Origin: Pseudomonas fluorescens
GTDB lineage: Bacteria; Pseudomonadota; Gammaproteobacteria; Pseudomonadales; Pseudomonadaceae
Direction: 5' to 3'
DNA length: 64,000 nucleotides
NCBI RefSeq assembly: GCF_902497875.1
Contig: NZ_CABVHY010000004.1
Coordinates: 1-64,000, forward strand
Shown: in pieces, positions 17,435 to 25,720 of the stretch
Position numbering within the stretch: the first letter of the stretch is position 1
Layout: each line of letters starts with the position of its first letter
Notes under the pieces: model-generated
What the model saw: the letters and a program-made list of their open reading frames with translations, nothing else
The model's database searches: none
Told to the model about the DNA's origin: nothing
Made by a program: the position numbers and the translations under genes

Positions 17435-19681
17435 TTACCGAGACAAGTAGTCGTAGTTATGGAACGTATCGCCATGGCTGTAGCCATACTTGCGTGCCTT
17501 GCGCAGGTCAACCTGGTTGAGCACCGCACCAAATATCGGCGAGTGGCTCTGCTGCAGCATTGCCAGGCACTTTTGCACCTGGCTGACCGTTGTGCTTTCG
17601 GCCTTGACCACGTAGATCACCACGTCCGAATGCTTGGCCAGCAACAGCGAGTCGCTGACCACCTGGGCGGGTGGGGAGTCGATGATGATGTGCTGGTACC
17701 GCGTCTTGAGCACCTTGAGCAAGACTGCCAGGCGTGGCGAGCTGAGCAGATCCAGCGGGGTAGGCGAAAGCTTGCCGGCCGGCAGCATGTCGAGATTGCC
17801 AACAGTACGGATACAGTCTTCGAGCCGGGCAGTGCCAGCGATGACGTTGGCCAACCCCGGGCTGTCTGGCGGAAAATCGAAGTTCAGCGAAAGCGTCGGT
17901 TTACGCATGTCGGCGTCGATTAACAGGACGCGTTCCAGTGGCGAGAGCGAGCATGCCAGGTTGTTGGCGATGGTGCTTTTGCCTTCACCTGCCACGGTCG
18001 ACGTGACCAGCACCACCGGCGATGGCATGTCGCCGCCGTGCAACATCAGCCAGGTGCGCAGGTTGCGAATGGTCTCGCAAAAACGCGGATGGTCGTTGTC
18101 GTCGAACAACCGCGCCAGTTGCCGGCGGCTTTTCTTCGTGACCAGCGGCACCACGCTGAGCAGGGGTATGTGGAGCGTGCTTTCGACCATTTCGTCAGTC
18201 TTGAAGGTGTTGCTCAGGGTTTCGAACAGGAAGGCCAGGGCAATGCCGATCACCGCGGCCACGAGCGCGACAATCGCCACAATCAGTGTTTTGCGGGGCT
18301 TGCTCGCTTCTGAAGGCGCAATCGCAGGGTCGACGATGCGGGCCTTGGTCGAGTCCATGTCCGAGGTGGCCGCGGTTTCCTTCAAGCGAGTGACGAAGGT
18401 CTCATACAGCGCACGGCTGCTGTCGACCTCACGCTGGAACTCCCGCAGCTTGAACTCCTTGCGCGAAATGTCCTGTAGCTGCGCCTTGTTGCTGTTGAAT
18501 GATTTACGAAGCGAGGCTTCATTGGCCTGGGTCAGCTGGTATTCCCGTTCGATGCTGGCAACCACTTGCTGTACCTGTAGACGCAGGCTGGTGGTGGCAG
18601 TACGCAACTCCGCGAGAGCGGCGAGCAGGGCCGGATGTTTTGGACCGTAGCGCCCCGACATCTCCTCGACCTTGGATTGTGCCTTGGCCTGTTCAGCCTG
18701 GAATTGCTGCACCAAAGGGTTACTCAAGACGGCGGGCACGCTGGAGAGTCTGCTCAGGTCGCCGTTGCTCAGGGCCTGCACCTGGCGGAATTGGCTCTCG
18801 GCTTCGGCCCGGTTACGGCGGGCGTCGATCATGCGGTTGCTGGTCAACTCCAGTTCGTTGGCGCTGATGGTGGCGACACCGTCGACGTCGACCAGGCCTT
18901 GCGATTCCCGGTAGCCCTGAAGCTTTTTTTCGGCAGCGCGCAGGTTGTTGCGCAACTCGATCAGGCGTGAGTTCATCCAGCTGGTGGTGGTCTGAGAGGA
19001 CTTCAGGCTGTTGTCGAACTGGCTATCGATGAAGCCTTGGGCCAGCGCGTTGGCGGCAGCGGCAGCCAGACCAGGGTCGGGCAGCTCCACGGCGATTTCG
19101 ATGAGCTGGCTCTTGCCGACGAATTTGATGTCGGTACGCCGCATGAGGTTTTGCGTCACTTCGTTGAAGATGCCTTCTTCAGTGGGGGCGGCCTGTACTG
19201 GCGTCAAAAAGCCAAGTTCCGGTAGCCATAGGTCAAGGTCAAGGTTTGCCAACCACTTGCGCGGCGTGAACCATGGCTGCGGTTGCTGGCGTGGATCGGT
19301 GAGCGGATGGGTGGTGAGATTCAGCTTTTTCACCGCGCGTTCGGCCAGGTCCCGTGATTGCAGGAGCGCTTGTTGTGTCTGCAAGTAATCGACGGCATTG
19401 GTGCCCGAATCCGTTACTTGCTGAAAGGCCAACAGCGGTGGGGTTTTTTCTTTGATCAGCAGGGTGGTGCTGCCTACGTACTGTGGGGTGATGAGGGACA
19501 CCGCGGCTATCGCGAGCGCACTGCTAAGCAGTATCAACCATGCGATATTCCATTTGGCGCGCCAGATCACCCTCCACAGTTTGAGAAAATCAAGGGTGTC
19601 CTGTTCTTCGCTGTGCTGCTGATGCAGCTGCAGGTGCGACTGGAGCGGACGCTCGACGTAGGTGCTGGGGCTGTTGTCCAT
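17435..19681 (-). CDS. Polysaccharide co-polymerase / tyrosine autokinase (Wzc/ExoP type)
   Basis: It controls chain length and couples polymerisation to export. The 748 residues comprise a Wzz domain with membrane segments at about 45-68 and 465-485, a long periplasmic coiled-coil region between, and a cytoplasmic BY-kinase domain. The kinase has Walker A-type AGEGKST (about 564-570), Walker A' LLIDADMRKP (about 586-595) and Walker B HIIIDSPP (about 664-671). A C-terminal tyrosine cluster (Tyr732, 734, 743, 745) provides autophosphorylation sites. No Wzb-type phosphatase gene is visible in the locus. It begins two bases after the stop of the export protein gene. Confidence 0.95.
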   Translation of the reverse strand: MDNSPSTYVERPLQSHLQLHQQHSEEQDTLDFLKLWRVIWRAKWNIAWLILLSSALAIAAVSLITPQYVGSTTLLIKEKTPPLLAFQQVTDSGTNAVDYLQTQQALLQSRDLAERAVKKLNLTTHPLTDPRQQPQPWFTPRKWLANLDLDLWLPELGFLTPVQAAPTEEGIFNEVTQNLMRRTDIKFVGKSQLIEIAVELPDPGLAAAAANALAQGFIDSQFDNSLKSSQTTTSWMNSRLIELRNNLRAAEKKLQGYRESQGLVDVDGVATISANELELTSNRMIDARRNRAEAESQFRQVQALSNGDLSRLSSVPAVLSNPLVQQFQAEQAKAQSKVEEMSGRYGPKHPALLAALAELRTATTSLRLQVQQVVASIEREYQLTQANEASLRKSFNSNKAQLQDISRKEFKLREFQREVDSSRALYETFVTRLKETAATSDMDSTKARIVDPAIAPSEASKPRKTLIVAIVALVAAVIGIALAFLFETLSNTFKTDEMVESTLHIPLLSVVPLVTKKSRRQLARLFDDNDHPRFCETIRNLRTWLMLHGGDMPSPVVLVTSTVAGEGKSTIANNLACSLSPLERVLLIDADMRKPTLSLNFDFPPDSPGLANVIAGTARLEDCIRTVGNLDMLPAGKLSPTPLDLLSSPRLAVLLKVLKTRYQHIIIDSPPAQVVSDSLLLAKHSDVVIYVVKAESTTVSQVQKCLAMLQQSHSPIFGAVLNQVDLRKARKYGYSHGDTFHNYDYLSR

Positions 19682-19683
19682 GA

Positions 19684-20223
19684 TTAGAAAAAGCCTTGTG
19701 CAATGGATATGGTGTCACCGGGGGCAATGGCGGTGCTGCGCGTGACCGTGTCGGTCAGTGGCGGGCTGCCATCGCCGCGCACGATGGTCACACGCTTGAT
19801 CGAGGCTCGCTCGGTCAGGCCACCGCCCAGGGCGATGGCTTTTTCCAGTGTCAGCCCAGGCTCGAACGGATAGCTGCCGGGTTTCTGCACCTCTCCATTG
19901 ATGTAGAACGAGCGGTAGGCGATCAGGCTCAGACTGACCTTGGGGTCGACCAGGTAGCCTTGCTTGAGTCCGTTGACGATGATCTTTTCGACCTGGTTGG
20001 GGGTGAGCCCCCTGGCGGCAATCTCACCCAGAAACGGGTAGGAAAACGTTCCGGCATCGTTGAGGCGGATCTCCTTGAAACTCAGGTCCCGCTCACCGTA
20101 TACGGTGATGCGCAGCACATCACCGGATGCCAGTTTGTACTGGACGCCGGGGTCTGCGGCATAACACGCGGGCAACATCAGCAATAACAACACGAACAAC
20201 AGGCCAAGGATGCGTGAGTTCAT
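19684..20223 (-). CDS. Wza-like polysaccharide export protein (short form)
   Basis: A 179-residue periplasmic/outer-membrane export protein: signal sequence (MNSRILGLLFVLLLLMLPACYA), Poly_export domain (YKLASGDVLRITVYGERDLSFKEIRLNDAGTFSYPFLGEI) and one SLBB domain (SFYINGEVQKPGSYPFEPGLTLEKAIALGGG). It is about half the length of Wza and lacks the C-terminal helix that forms the outer-membrane pore, so the adjacent beta-barrel may supply that pore. Cleavage could be by signal peptidase I after CYA or at the Cys in LPAC; the latter is a poor lipobox. A decayed copy of this gene is at 7780-7910. Confidence 0.92.
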   Translation of the reverse strand: MNSRILGLLFVLLLLMLPACYAADPGVQYKLASGDVLRITVYGERDLSFKEIRLNDAGTFSYPFLGEIAARGLTPNQVEKIIVNGLKQGYLVDPKVSLSLIAYRSFYINGEVQKPGSYPFEPGLTLEKAIALGGGLTERASIKRVTIVRGDGSPPLTDTVTRSTAIAPGDTISIAQGFF

Positions 20224-20235
20224 GAGGAAGTCCTC

Positions 20236-21396
20236 TTAAAGACTTACGGTGAAGCTGATCAGGGAAACGTTGCGGGTGAAGCTTTGATTGTCGGCATCGG
20301 AGTCGTCGTCGCGGTAGCGATAGCCGAGCTCGATGTCCAGCCAGCGGCGCATCGCGTACACCAGCGCAAGGTTGAAGTCACGAAGGTCGTCGGTGCGGTC
20401 CTGGCCCTCGTAGACATAGCGGCCCAGTCCGGCTTCGGCCACCGTGGTGATCCGTTCGGTCCAGCCATGGCGCCAACCGAGCAGGGCATAGGTGGACTTG
20501 ACGGCGTCAGCACCATCGTCGCCTTCGGCCATGGCTTGGCGGGCAACCAGGGAAAAGGTCGAGTAAGTTCGTGGTTTCCAGCGCAGATCCACTTGCCAGG
20601 TAGGGTTGTCGAGGTCATTGACGTCACTGTCATCGAAGTTCTTTCGCTCATAACCAACGCGGACCTTACCGGTAGTACGTGCGCTGAAGTCCCATTCGGC
20701 ACCGGCGAGCACTGCGTCGGATTGGCTATTGAGGCGGCTGTCAGATTCGATGTAATCGAAGTTGGTGTGGTCGTACTCCAGCAGGCCACGAGTGTTGCTG
20801 CCTATGCGGTGGTACCAGGTGGTCGTCAGACCGGTGGTATCGCGTTCTTTGTCGTCGTTGATACCGTCGGAATTGTTGTAGCGCAGTTGAGCGTAACTGG
20901 CGCCTAGATCGATCTGATTGGCAGCGCTTTTGGCGCCATAGGTATAAAGGCCACCCACGCGTCCACTGCGGATCTTGTCATTGATGCCATCGACCGCAGT
21001 CGAATACGTACGCTCGTATTTACGCGCTTCCGCGTCAAGTTTCAGGCGGTGACGGTCGGTGAATTCCATGATGCTGTCCACGCGTACCCGTTGTGCTGTG
21101 TACGAGGCATCTGACTCGTCATGATAAATGTACCGCGCAGGCTGCCAGGTCAGTCGGGTGGCACTGTTGCGGTCTTCAGCCTTGAGCTCGAAGGAGGGCG
21201 CCAACTTGGTCACCATGGAGGACTGGGAGTTTCGGTCCAGTTCCCGGAAGTTGTCGTCATAACTTTCTGACAGCTGTAGCGTTGGCGTGAAGTCGAGTCC
21301 ATAGAAATCAATAGGCTGCGGATCGATGCCCCAGGCCATTCCAGGCCATAAACAGGCCATGATCAGTGCGAAAGGGCCCTGTGACTTCAATGCCAT
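20236..21396 (-). CDS. Outer-membrane beta-barrel protein of the exopolysaccharide locus
   Basis: About 386 residues with a signal peptide (MALKSQGPFALIMACLWPGMAWG) and a body rich in alternating amphipathic strands with many Tyr, Arg and Asp and a C-terminal aromatic/hydrophobic strand (NVSLISFTVSL). It belongs to the outer membrane beta-barrel group often found beside Wza/Wzc genes in exopolysaccharide loci. ATG 21396 is chosen because AGGAG lies seven bases upstream; an upstream frame to 21423 has no such site. A secretion pore function paired with the short Wza-like protein is inferred. Confidence 0.82.
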   Translation of the reverse strand: MALKSQGPFALIMACLWPGMAWGIDPQPIDFYGLDFTPTLQLSESYDDNFRELDRNSQSSMVTKLAPSFELKAEDRNSATRLTWQPARYIYHDESDASYTAQRVRVDSIMEFTDRHRLKLDAEARKYERTYSTAVDGINDKIRSGRVGGLYTYGAKSAANQIDLGASYAQLRYNNSDGINDDKERDTTGLTTTWYHRIGSNTRGLLEYDHTNFDYIESDSRLNSQSDAVLAGAEWDFSARTTGKVRVGYERKNFDDSDVNDLDNPTWQVDLRWKPRTYSTFSLVARQAMAEGDDGADAVKSTYALLGWRHGWTERITTVAEAGLGRYVYEGQDRTDDLRDFNLALVYAMRRWLDIELGYRYRDDDSDADNQSFTRNVSLISFTVSL

Positions 21397-21675
21397 GTCA
21401 TTGCTCCTGGGGGATGACTTCAATGAATACCTGACTGGAAAGGCGTTTGGCGAACGCGATCGGTGCCATACCGGGTTGTATAAAGCAGAGAAAGCCCCCG
21501 GGACAGGCTATAGTTATCTCGAACAGCACATAATAGCGATTCGGTTTTTTAGGGATGAACAATCACCGGCTCGTATCAGTCATCAACTAAATGACGTCAG
21601 AGCCACGTTAGGGTTTACGTTAAAATTCGCTATTTCAAGTGCGGGTGCTTCAGGGATACAAGCGCAGATTTACAA

Positions 21676-22194
21676 TTAAGAGCGCTGTCGTTCAAGGTCA
21701 CTCAATGGAATACGGACCCGCTGTTCACGATTTAGAAACTGAAGCAAAATCATGACTCGCTCGGCGCCGACCATTGATAAGAAAACACCTTCGAAGGTCG
21801 ACAGTGGACCACGGACTATTTGCAGTGTTTCACCCGGCTTGAGTGCTTGGGTTGCAGGCAGTTCCAGTGGTTTTAAGCACCGCGCGCGCAGATGCTCGAT
21901 GACCGGGTCGGCCACTATGGCCGGGCCGTGATTGAAGTCGACAATTCGACTGACGCCGCGAGTAGAACGCAATGGCACCCAATTGTCGTCATGGCTCAGC
22001 TGAATGAAAAGATACCCGGGAAACAGCGATTCCAGCGCCTTATGCGGTTTGCCGCGAATCAGGCGCTCACTAACGATTTGCGGGCGAAAGGTGACATAGT
22101 TTTGTCGAAGGAGGTTAACCTGGGCCCGGTCATCCTGATGCGGCTTACACTGCAAAAGGTACCAGTTAGAGCCTTTGGTGCTAACAGTTAGCAT
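21676..22194 (-). CDS. rfaH: RfaH/NusG-family transcription antiterminator
   Basis: A 172-residue NusG paralogue that would bind RNA polymerase and stop premature termination across the long polysaccharide operon. The NGN domain has NWYLLQCKPHQDDRAQVNLLRQNY, an RGK motif and LFPGYLFIQL, then TRGVSRIVDF and PAIVADPVI, which match RfaH closely in order. The C-terminal KOW-like part is GETLQIVRGPLSTFEGVFLSMVG. GGAG sits nine bases before ATG 22194; an ATG at 22230 is an alternative. As first gene of the locus it probably acts in cis. A candidate ops site lies in its own leader (22397-22404). Confidence 0.88.
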   Translation of the reverse strand: MLTVSTKGSNWYLLQCKPHQDDRAQVNLLRQNYVTFRPQIVSERLIRGKPHKALESLFPGYLFIQLSHDDNWVPLRSTRGVSRIVDFNHGPAIVADPVIEHLRARCLKPLELPATQALKPGETLQIVRGPLSTFEGVFLSMVGAERVMILLQFLNREQRVRIPLSDLERQRS

Positions 22195-22396
22195 GCTGGC
22201 AAGCTCCGTACATAGCGAATGGTCAAGCACCCCGGCTGCTCGCGCAGTAGGGATGCCATCGTGCTTCTGGCAGCTTTATCAAGGCACTGGAATGGTGCAA
22301 AACATCGGTTGGGTCGAATTTTTATTAAACTGCGCTAGTGTGTAACAGTAATGAAGCAAGTGATGCGCGGATAAGGTGGAATATTTCTAGGCCAAA

Positions 22397-22404
22397 GCTA
22401 CCGC
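22397..22404 (-). promoter_or_regulatory. Candidate ops element
   Basis: On the minus strand the leader of the rfaH-like gene reads TGCGGTAGCTT. This fits the enterobacterial ops pattern GGCGGTAGnnT except at the first base. An inverted repeat just upstream (GGGCCGAA / TTCGGACC on the minus strand, 22408-22425) could form a hairpin. It lies between the best promoter and the antiterminator gene, where a cis-acting loading site would be expected. Function is inferred. Confidence 0.45.
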
Positions 22405-22515
22405 ACGGTCCGAACATTCGGCCCTTGAAAAACACGTACTTCAATAGCGACCTGATTACCAGGAACGGCGAATACCGATTAGCGTTACACGCTCGGCCCA
22501 CGCCACTACTGAAAG

Positions 22516-22553
22516 GTCGATATATTTATCGACTACTCAAAGCAGCCTGTCAA
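22516..22553 (-). promoter_or_regulatory. Sigma-70 promoter with palindrome over the -10 box
   Basis: On the minus strand TTGACA (22548-22553), 17 bp, then GATAAA (22525-22530). The -10 lies inside a perfect inverted repeat, GTCGATA-AATA-TATCGAC (22516-22533). Transcription would give a leader of about 320 nt before the rfaH-like gene. The region 22195-22825 is markedly AT-rich for this genome, holds no convincing gene, and separates the exopolysaccharide locus from the SDR gene. Confidence 0.5.
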
Positions 22554-22825
22554 ACGCTACTAGTCAGAAAATTGGCCTTCTATCCAATAATCTATGTTAG
22601 AGCTCTCAACCAATTGTTTTATAAATTGTTTTCCTTTTGTCGGAACGCTGGAACTTTTGGCGTTGTTTAAAATCATCGCTTCGGCGAAATAGGCGCCTAA
22701 GGCAATACCCAGGTATCGGACACTCTGTTTTTTGTGTGAGCGAGAAGTATTCGTACTGTTCTAAGGTGTTTTCGTTCCTGCGCCGTGGCGGCAGCCTGCG
22801 GCGCTACACTTTGAGTGCTGTGGAC

Positions 22826-23566
22826 TCAACCGGCGATGTACAGCCCACCGTTCACATGAAGCACTTCACCGGTCATGAAGCTCGAGTCTTCGCTACACAG
22901 GAAGGCTATCACCGAGGCAATCTCGCTTGGCTTGCCGAGGCGCTTAAGCGGAGTCTGCTCTATCGAATCGCTGCCGCGGGTGACGATCAGGCTCTGGGTC
23001 ATCGGGGTTTCGATAATGCCGGGGGACACCGCATTGACCCGTGTGTTCGGGCCCAGCTCGCGGGCGAGGGCGCGGGTCAGACTCAGCAGGCCGCCCTTGG
23101 AGGTGCCATAGTGGGCGTTGGAGAAGGCGCCACGGTGGGCAGCCACTGAGGTCAGGTTGACGATCGCGCTGTTTGGGCGCAACGCCGGGATGGCGCGCCG
23201 GCACAGGTAGAACACGCCGTCAAGGTTGATGCTCAGGGTCTGGCGCCATTGCTCGTCGGTCATCTCGCGAATGGGTTGCGACAGGTACAGTCCGGCGGAC
23301 GGCACCAGGAAGTCGATGCCTCCGAAACGTTCCAAGGCCAATTGCACTGCCTTGCTCGAGTCCTCGGGATCGGCTGCGTTCATCTTGATCGTAGTCACGC
23401 GTTCACCGCTGGGGTCCAGCCCCAGGGCGAAGTCCGCCAGGCCGTCGCCGTCCAGGTCGGTGAGCACCATAGAGGCGCCGTACTGATAGAAAAGTTTCGC
23501 CACTTCGCGGCCAATACCACCATTGGCGCCGGTGAGCAGGAGGACGCGGTCGTTGAAGTCGTACAT
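22826..23566 (-). CDS. SDR-family oxidoreductase
   Basis: A classical short-chain dehydrogenase of about 246 residues. The NAD(P)-binding motif TGANGGIG is at 12-19, an acidic residue follows beta-2 (LTDLDG) which suggests NAD preference, and the catalytic set is Ser of NLTSVAAHRG with YGTSK. ATG 23566 is preceded by GGAG; an ATG at 23599 overlapping the upstream stop (ATGA) is also possible. It is the second gene of a two-gene operon with the shikimate-dehydrogenase-like gene under the 24.6-kb operators. It probably oxidises a hydroxyl of the same substrate. It ends next to the AT-rich region before the exopolysaccharide locus. Confidence 0.85.
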   Translation of the reverse strand: MYDFNDRVLLLTGANGGIGREVAKLFYQYGASMVLTDLDGDGLADFALGLDPSGERVTTIKMNAADPEDSSKAVQLALERFGGIDFLVPSAGLYLSQPIREMTDEQWRQTLSINLDGVFYLCRRAIPALRPNSAIVNLTSVAAHRGAFSNAHYGTSKGGLLSLTRALARELGPNTRVNAVSPGIIETPMTQSLIVTRGSDSIEQTPLKRLGKPSEIASVIAFLCSEDSSFMTGEVLHVNGGLYIAG

Positions 23567-23595
23567 GGTCGGGGTCTCCGTAAGGGTGCCGGGGC

Positions 23596-24426
23596 TCATG
23601 GGCCGAGGATGCGGGCCAGGTGTTCGTTTTGCAGGTCAACGCCGAGGAAGCGGCAGATCTGCACGATCTGGCCGTAGATCATGTGCTGGCCATGGTGCAC
23701 GGCGCAGCCGCGGGCGCGCGCGGCCGCCAGCAGGGCGGTATCGCCGCTGCGCATCACCGCTTCGCAGACCAGCGCGTCGGGGGACAGGGTGGCCGGGTCG
23801 AGGGGCAGGCTGTCGTCGTCCCTCAGGCCCAGCGAGGTGGCATTGATGATCACGTCGAAATCCTCGGCGTTACCGTCACTGAGCGACAGCGACAGCGAGG
23901 GGAACTGTCCTTGCAGGCGATCCACCAGCGCCTGGGCGCGGGCAGGGGAACGGTTGTAGATGGCCAGCTGTGCAGGCTGTTGTTGGGCGACCGAATAGGC
24001 GATGGACTTGCCTGCCCCCCCGGCTCCGACCAGCAGCACACGCTTGCCTTCCAGGCGGTGGCCTTGCTGGTGCAGGCCGATCAACATACCTTCGCCGTCG
24101 AAGTTGCCACCGATCAGTCGACCACTCTCAGCCTCGATACGCACGGCATTCACCGAGCCCACTTGCTTCGCGGTAACTGTAAGCTCGTCGCAGTAGTCTA
24201 CGATGGTTTCCTTGTACGGGATGGTCACCACCAGACCTCGCAGGTTGGCGATGCCGGACACTCCCGCCAACACCTTCTGCAGGTTGGACCCGCGCACATG
24301 TAACGGCACACAGACGAGGTCCAGGCCCTGATTGGCGGCGCTTTGGTTTATAACTTCCGGTGTTTTCACATGGGCGATCGGATCGGCGACGATGCCGATC
24401 AGGTTCGTGTGGCCACTGATATGCAT
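23596..24426 (-). CDS. Shikimate/quinate-dehydrogenase-family protein, divergent active site
   Basis: A 276-residue member of the AroE superfamily starting at ATG 24426 with GAGG upstream. The C-terminal Rossmann domain has LLVGAGGAGKSIAYSV, and INATSLGL is the typical NATSxG motif. The catalytic pair is retained: Lys72 in VTIPYK and Asp110 in GGNFDGEG. The usual SxSP substrate-carboxylate motif is replaced by VKTP (20-23), and the canonical NTD is NFD. This points to an RifI-type or other paralogue and not to biosynthetic AroE. The regulon context suggests oxidation or reduction of a related cyclic polyol. Its stop overlaps or abuts the SDR gene. Confidence 0.85.
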   Translation of the reverse strand: MHISGHTNLIGIVADPIAHVKTPEVINQSAANQGLDLVCVPLHVRGSNLQKVLAGVSGIANLRGLVVTIPYKETIVDYCDELTVTAKQVGSVNAVRIEAESGRLIGGNFDGEGMLIGLHQQGHRLEGKRVLLVGAGGAGKSIAYSVAQQQPAQLAIYNRSPARAQALVDRLQGQFPSLSLSLSDGNAEDFDVIINATSLGLRDDDSLPLDPATLSPDALVCEAVMRSGDTALLAAARARGCAVHHGQHMIYGQIVQICRFLGVDLQNEHLARILGP

Positions 24427-24643
24427 GGGTAACCTCAAAGGCTGGGTTTTGAAGGGGCGGTCGCTGCCGTGGCCGCTCCCGGATCCATCGGGGCAGTGCC
24501 GAAGAACGAGTCGACAGGAATAGAGAGCGCGGGTAAGTGGGCAGTGCCTGTGTGGGCTGATGTCTCAGCGCCGGAGGAGGGGGTGTAAACAAGTGACGCT
24601 AATGTTTCGAACAGTGTGCTGGCGAATACCATGGAGAATAGCC

Positions 24644-24704
24644 TGTCTGACATATTTTATTGTTGTCTGACAGGATGGTATGAGGCTTTGCTTTTTTGTG
24701 TCAA
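24644..24704 (-). promoter_or_regulatory. Promoter with two regulator sites for the AroE-like/SDR operon
   Basis: On the minus strand TTGACA (24699-24704) is followed after 16-17 bp by a weak -10 (CATACC/ATACCA). Two copies of TGTCAGACA follow, at 24664-24672 and 24644-24652, 20 bp apart and so on the same helix face. Their core GTC-n-GAC is palindromic. The same motif occurs at 25657, 32150 and, imperfectly, 25515. I infer they are operators of the FCD regulator encoded directly upstream. Confidence 0.65.
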
Positions 24705-24721
24705 GGGGGCTTCGAAGACGG

Positions 24722-25435
24722 TCAGTCCTGCAAGTACATATTCATGCGCTTGGCGGCATTTCGCAGGTGACGCTCGGCGGCTTCTCCAGCCAGTACCGGA
24801 TCCCGAGCCTGGATGGCCTGAAAGATGGCCTGGTGCTCGTCCTGCACATCCTGGATCAGGTCGTTGTAATTGTCCGCGGTGTTACTGCGGGCTTCGCGAA
24901 TCAAGCGGCGCACGCTGTGGTCGAGGTACTCGTTGAGCGACTTGAAGTGGGGATTGTGGGTGGCTGCGACGATCGCCTGGTGGAAGGCGTAATCTTCTTC
25001 GTCGCCCAGGCGATCATTGACCATCGCGTACTCCATGCCAATCAGTGCCTGGCGGATTTTTTTCAGGTCTTGCGGGGTATGTCGCAAGGCGGCCAGGCGT
25101 GTAGCGCCGACCTCGATGGTGATCAGAAATTCGAGGATGTGCAGCAGTGCATCTTCTTCGCCCAGCGACACTTCCTTCAGGCGAAAAGCATGGCGCTCGC
25201 CGCGCTTGGCAACGAACGCGCCCTTGCCTTGCTGGGTGGTGATCAGCTCTTCGAACTTGAGCTGGGACAGCGCCTCGCGCACCACCGCTCGGCTGACTGA
25301 AAACTGCTCGCACAGTTGCCGCTCGCTGGGCAATTGATCCCCCTTGGCCAGCCGCCCGGACTGGATCTCGTTGCTGAGCCACTGCACGATTTCCATGGGC
25401 AGGGGCTGGTAGGGATGGGAGGTATCGCTTTTCAT
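24722..25435 (-). CDS. GntR-family transcriptional regulator, FadR/FCD type
   Basis: A 237-residue regulator. Residues about 12-78 form the winged helix (GDQLPSERQLCEQFSVSRAVVREALSQLKFEELITTQQGKGAFV); PSER and VSR-xxVREAL are GntR hallmarks. Residues about 90-235 form the all-helical FCD ligand domain with the expected metal/ligand positions in DEEDYAFHQAIVAATHN and EHQAIFQAIQARDP. AGGA precedes the ATG. The gene lies between the AroE-like/SDR operon and the divergent transporter operon, and candidate sites flank it on both sides. It is likely a repressor relieved by the substrate or an intermediate. A TATAAT box (25493-25498, minus strand) fits its own promoter. Confidence 0.92.
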   Translation of the reverse strand: MKSDTSHPYQPLPMEIVQWLSNEIQSGRLAKGDQLPSERQLCEQFSVSRAVVREALSQLKFEELITTQQGKGAFVAKRGERHAFRLKEVSLGEEDALLHILEFLITIEVGATRLAALRHTPQDLKKIRQALIGMEYAMVNDRLGDEEDYAFHQAIVAATHNPHFKSLNEYLDHSVRRLIREARSNTADNYNDLIQDVQDEHQAIFQAIQARDPVLAGEAAERHLRNAAKRMNMYLQD

Positions 25436-25514
25436 GGATCAGTCCTTGGGCTGGAGGCAGCATTGTGTGCTGGGCATCATAGTCATGAGCTGATTATAGT
25501 GGAGGAATGGACTG

Positions 25515-25524
25515 TGGTCTTACA
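25515..25524. promoter_or_regulatory. Imperfect regulator site upstream of the FCD regulator gene
   Basis: TGGTCTTACA differs by one base from TGGTCTGACA found upstream of the 32.2-kb operon. It sits just upstream of a TATAAT box serving the regulator gene on the minus strand, overlapping the expected -35 position. This suggests autoregulation. Confidence 0.4.
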
Positions 25525-25619
25525 AGTGCTGGAGAAAATATAACGTGGGTCAGCCCGCAAATTTAAAGGCCTATACGCCATTTCACACAAATCTCCTCGA
25601 ATTTTTCGCTGACGGAGCT

Positions 25620-25666
25620 TTGACATCGGGCCACGCTTGTCGTAATTTTCGCTTGCTGGTCAGACA
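25620..25666 (+). promoter_or_regulatory. Promoter and regulator site of the ABC transporter operon
   Basis: TTGACA (25620-25625), 17 bp, TAATTT (25643-25648), then eight bases and TGGTCAGACA (25657-25666). The operator covers the predicted transcription start, a typical repressor position. The 32.1-kb promoter has the same layout with identical spacing. Confidence 0.65.
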
Positions 25667-25720
25667 TGTACTTACTGATGTAATACCAGACGGCAAATAA
25701 CAATAAAAAACGAGGCTTCC

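Noticed and set aside
21430..21480. Sigma-54 promoter upstream of the beta-barrel gene
   Set aside because: TGGCAC is present on the minus strand, but no GC/TTGC element follows at the required spacing.
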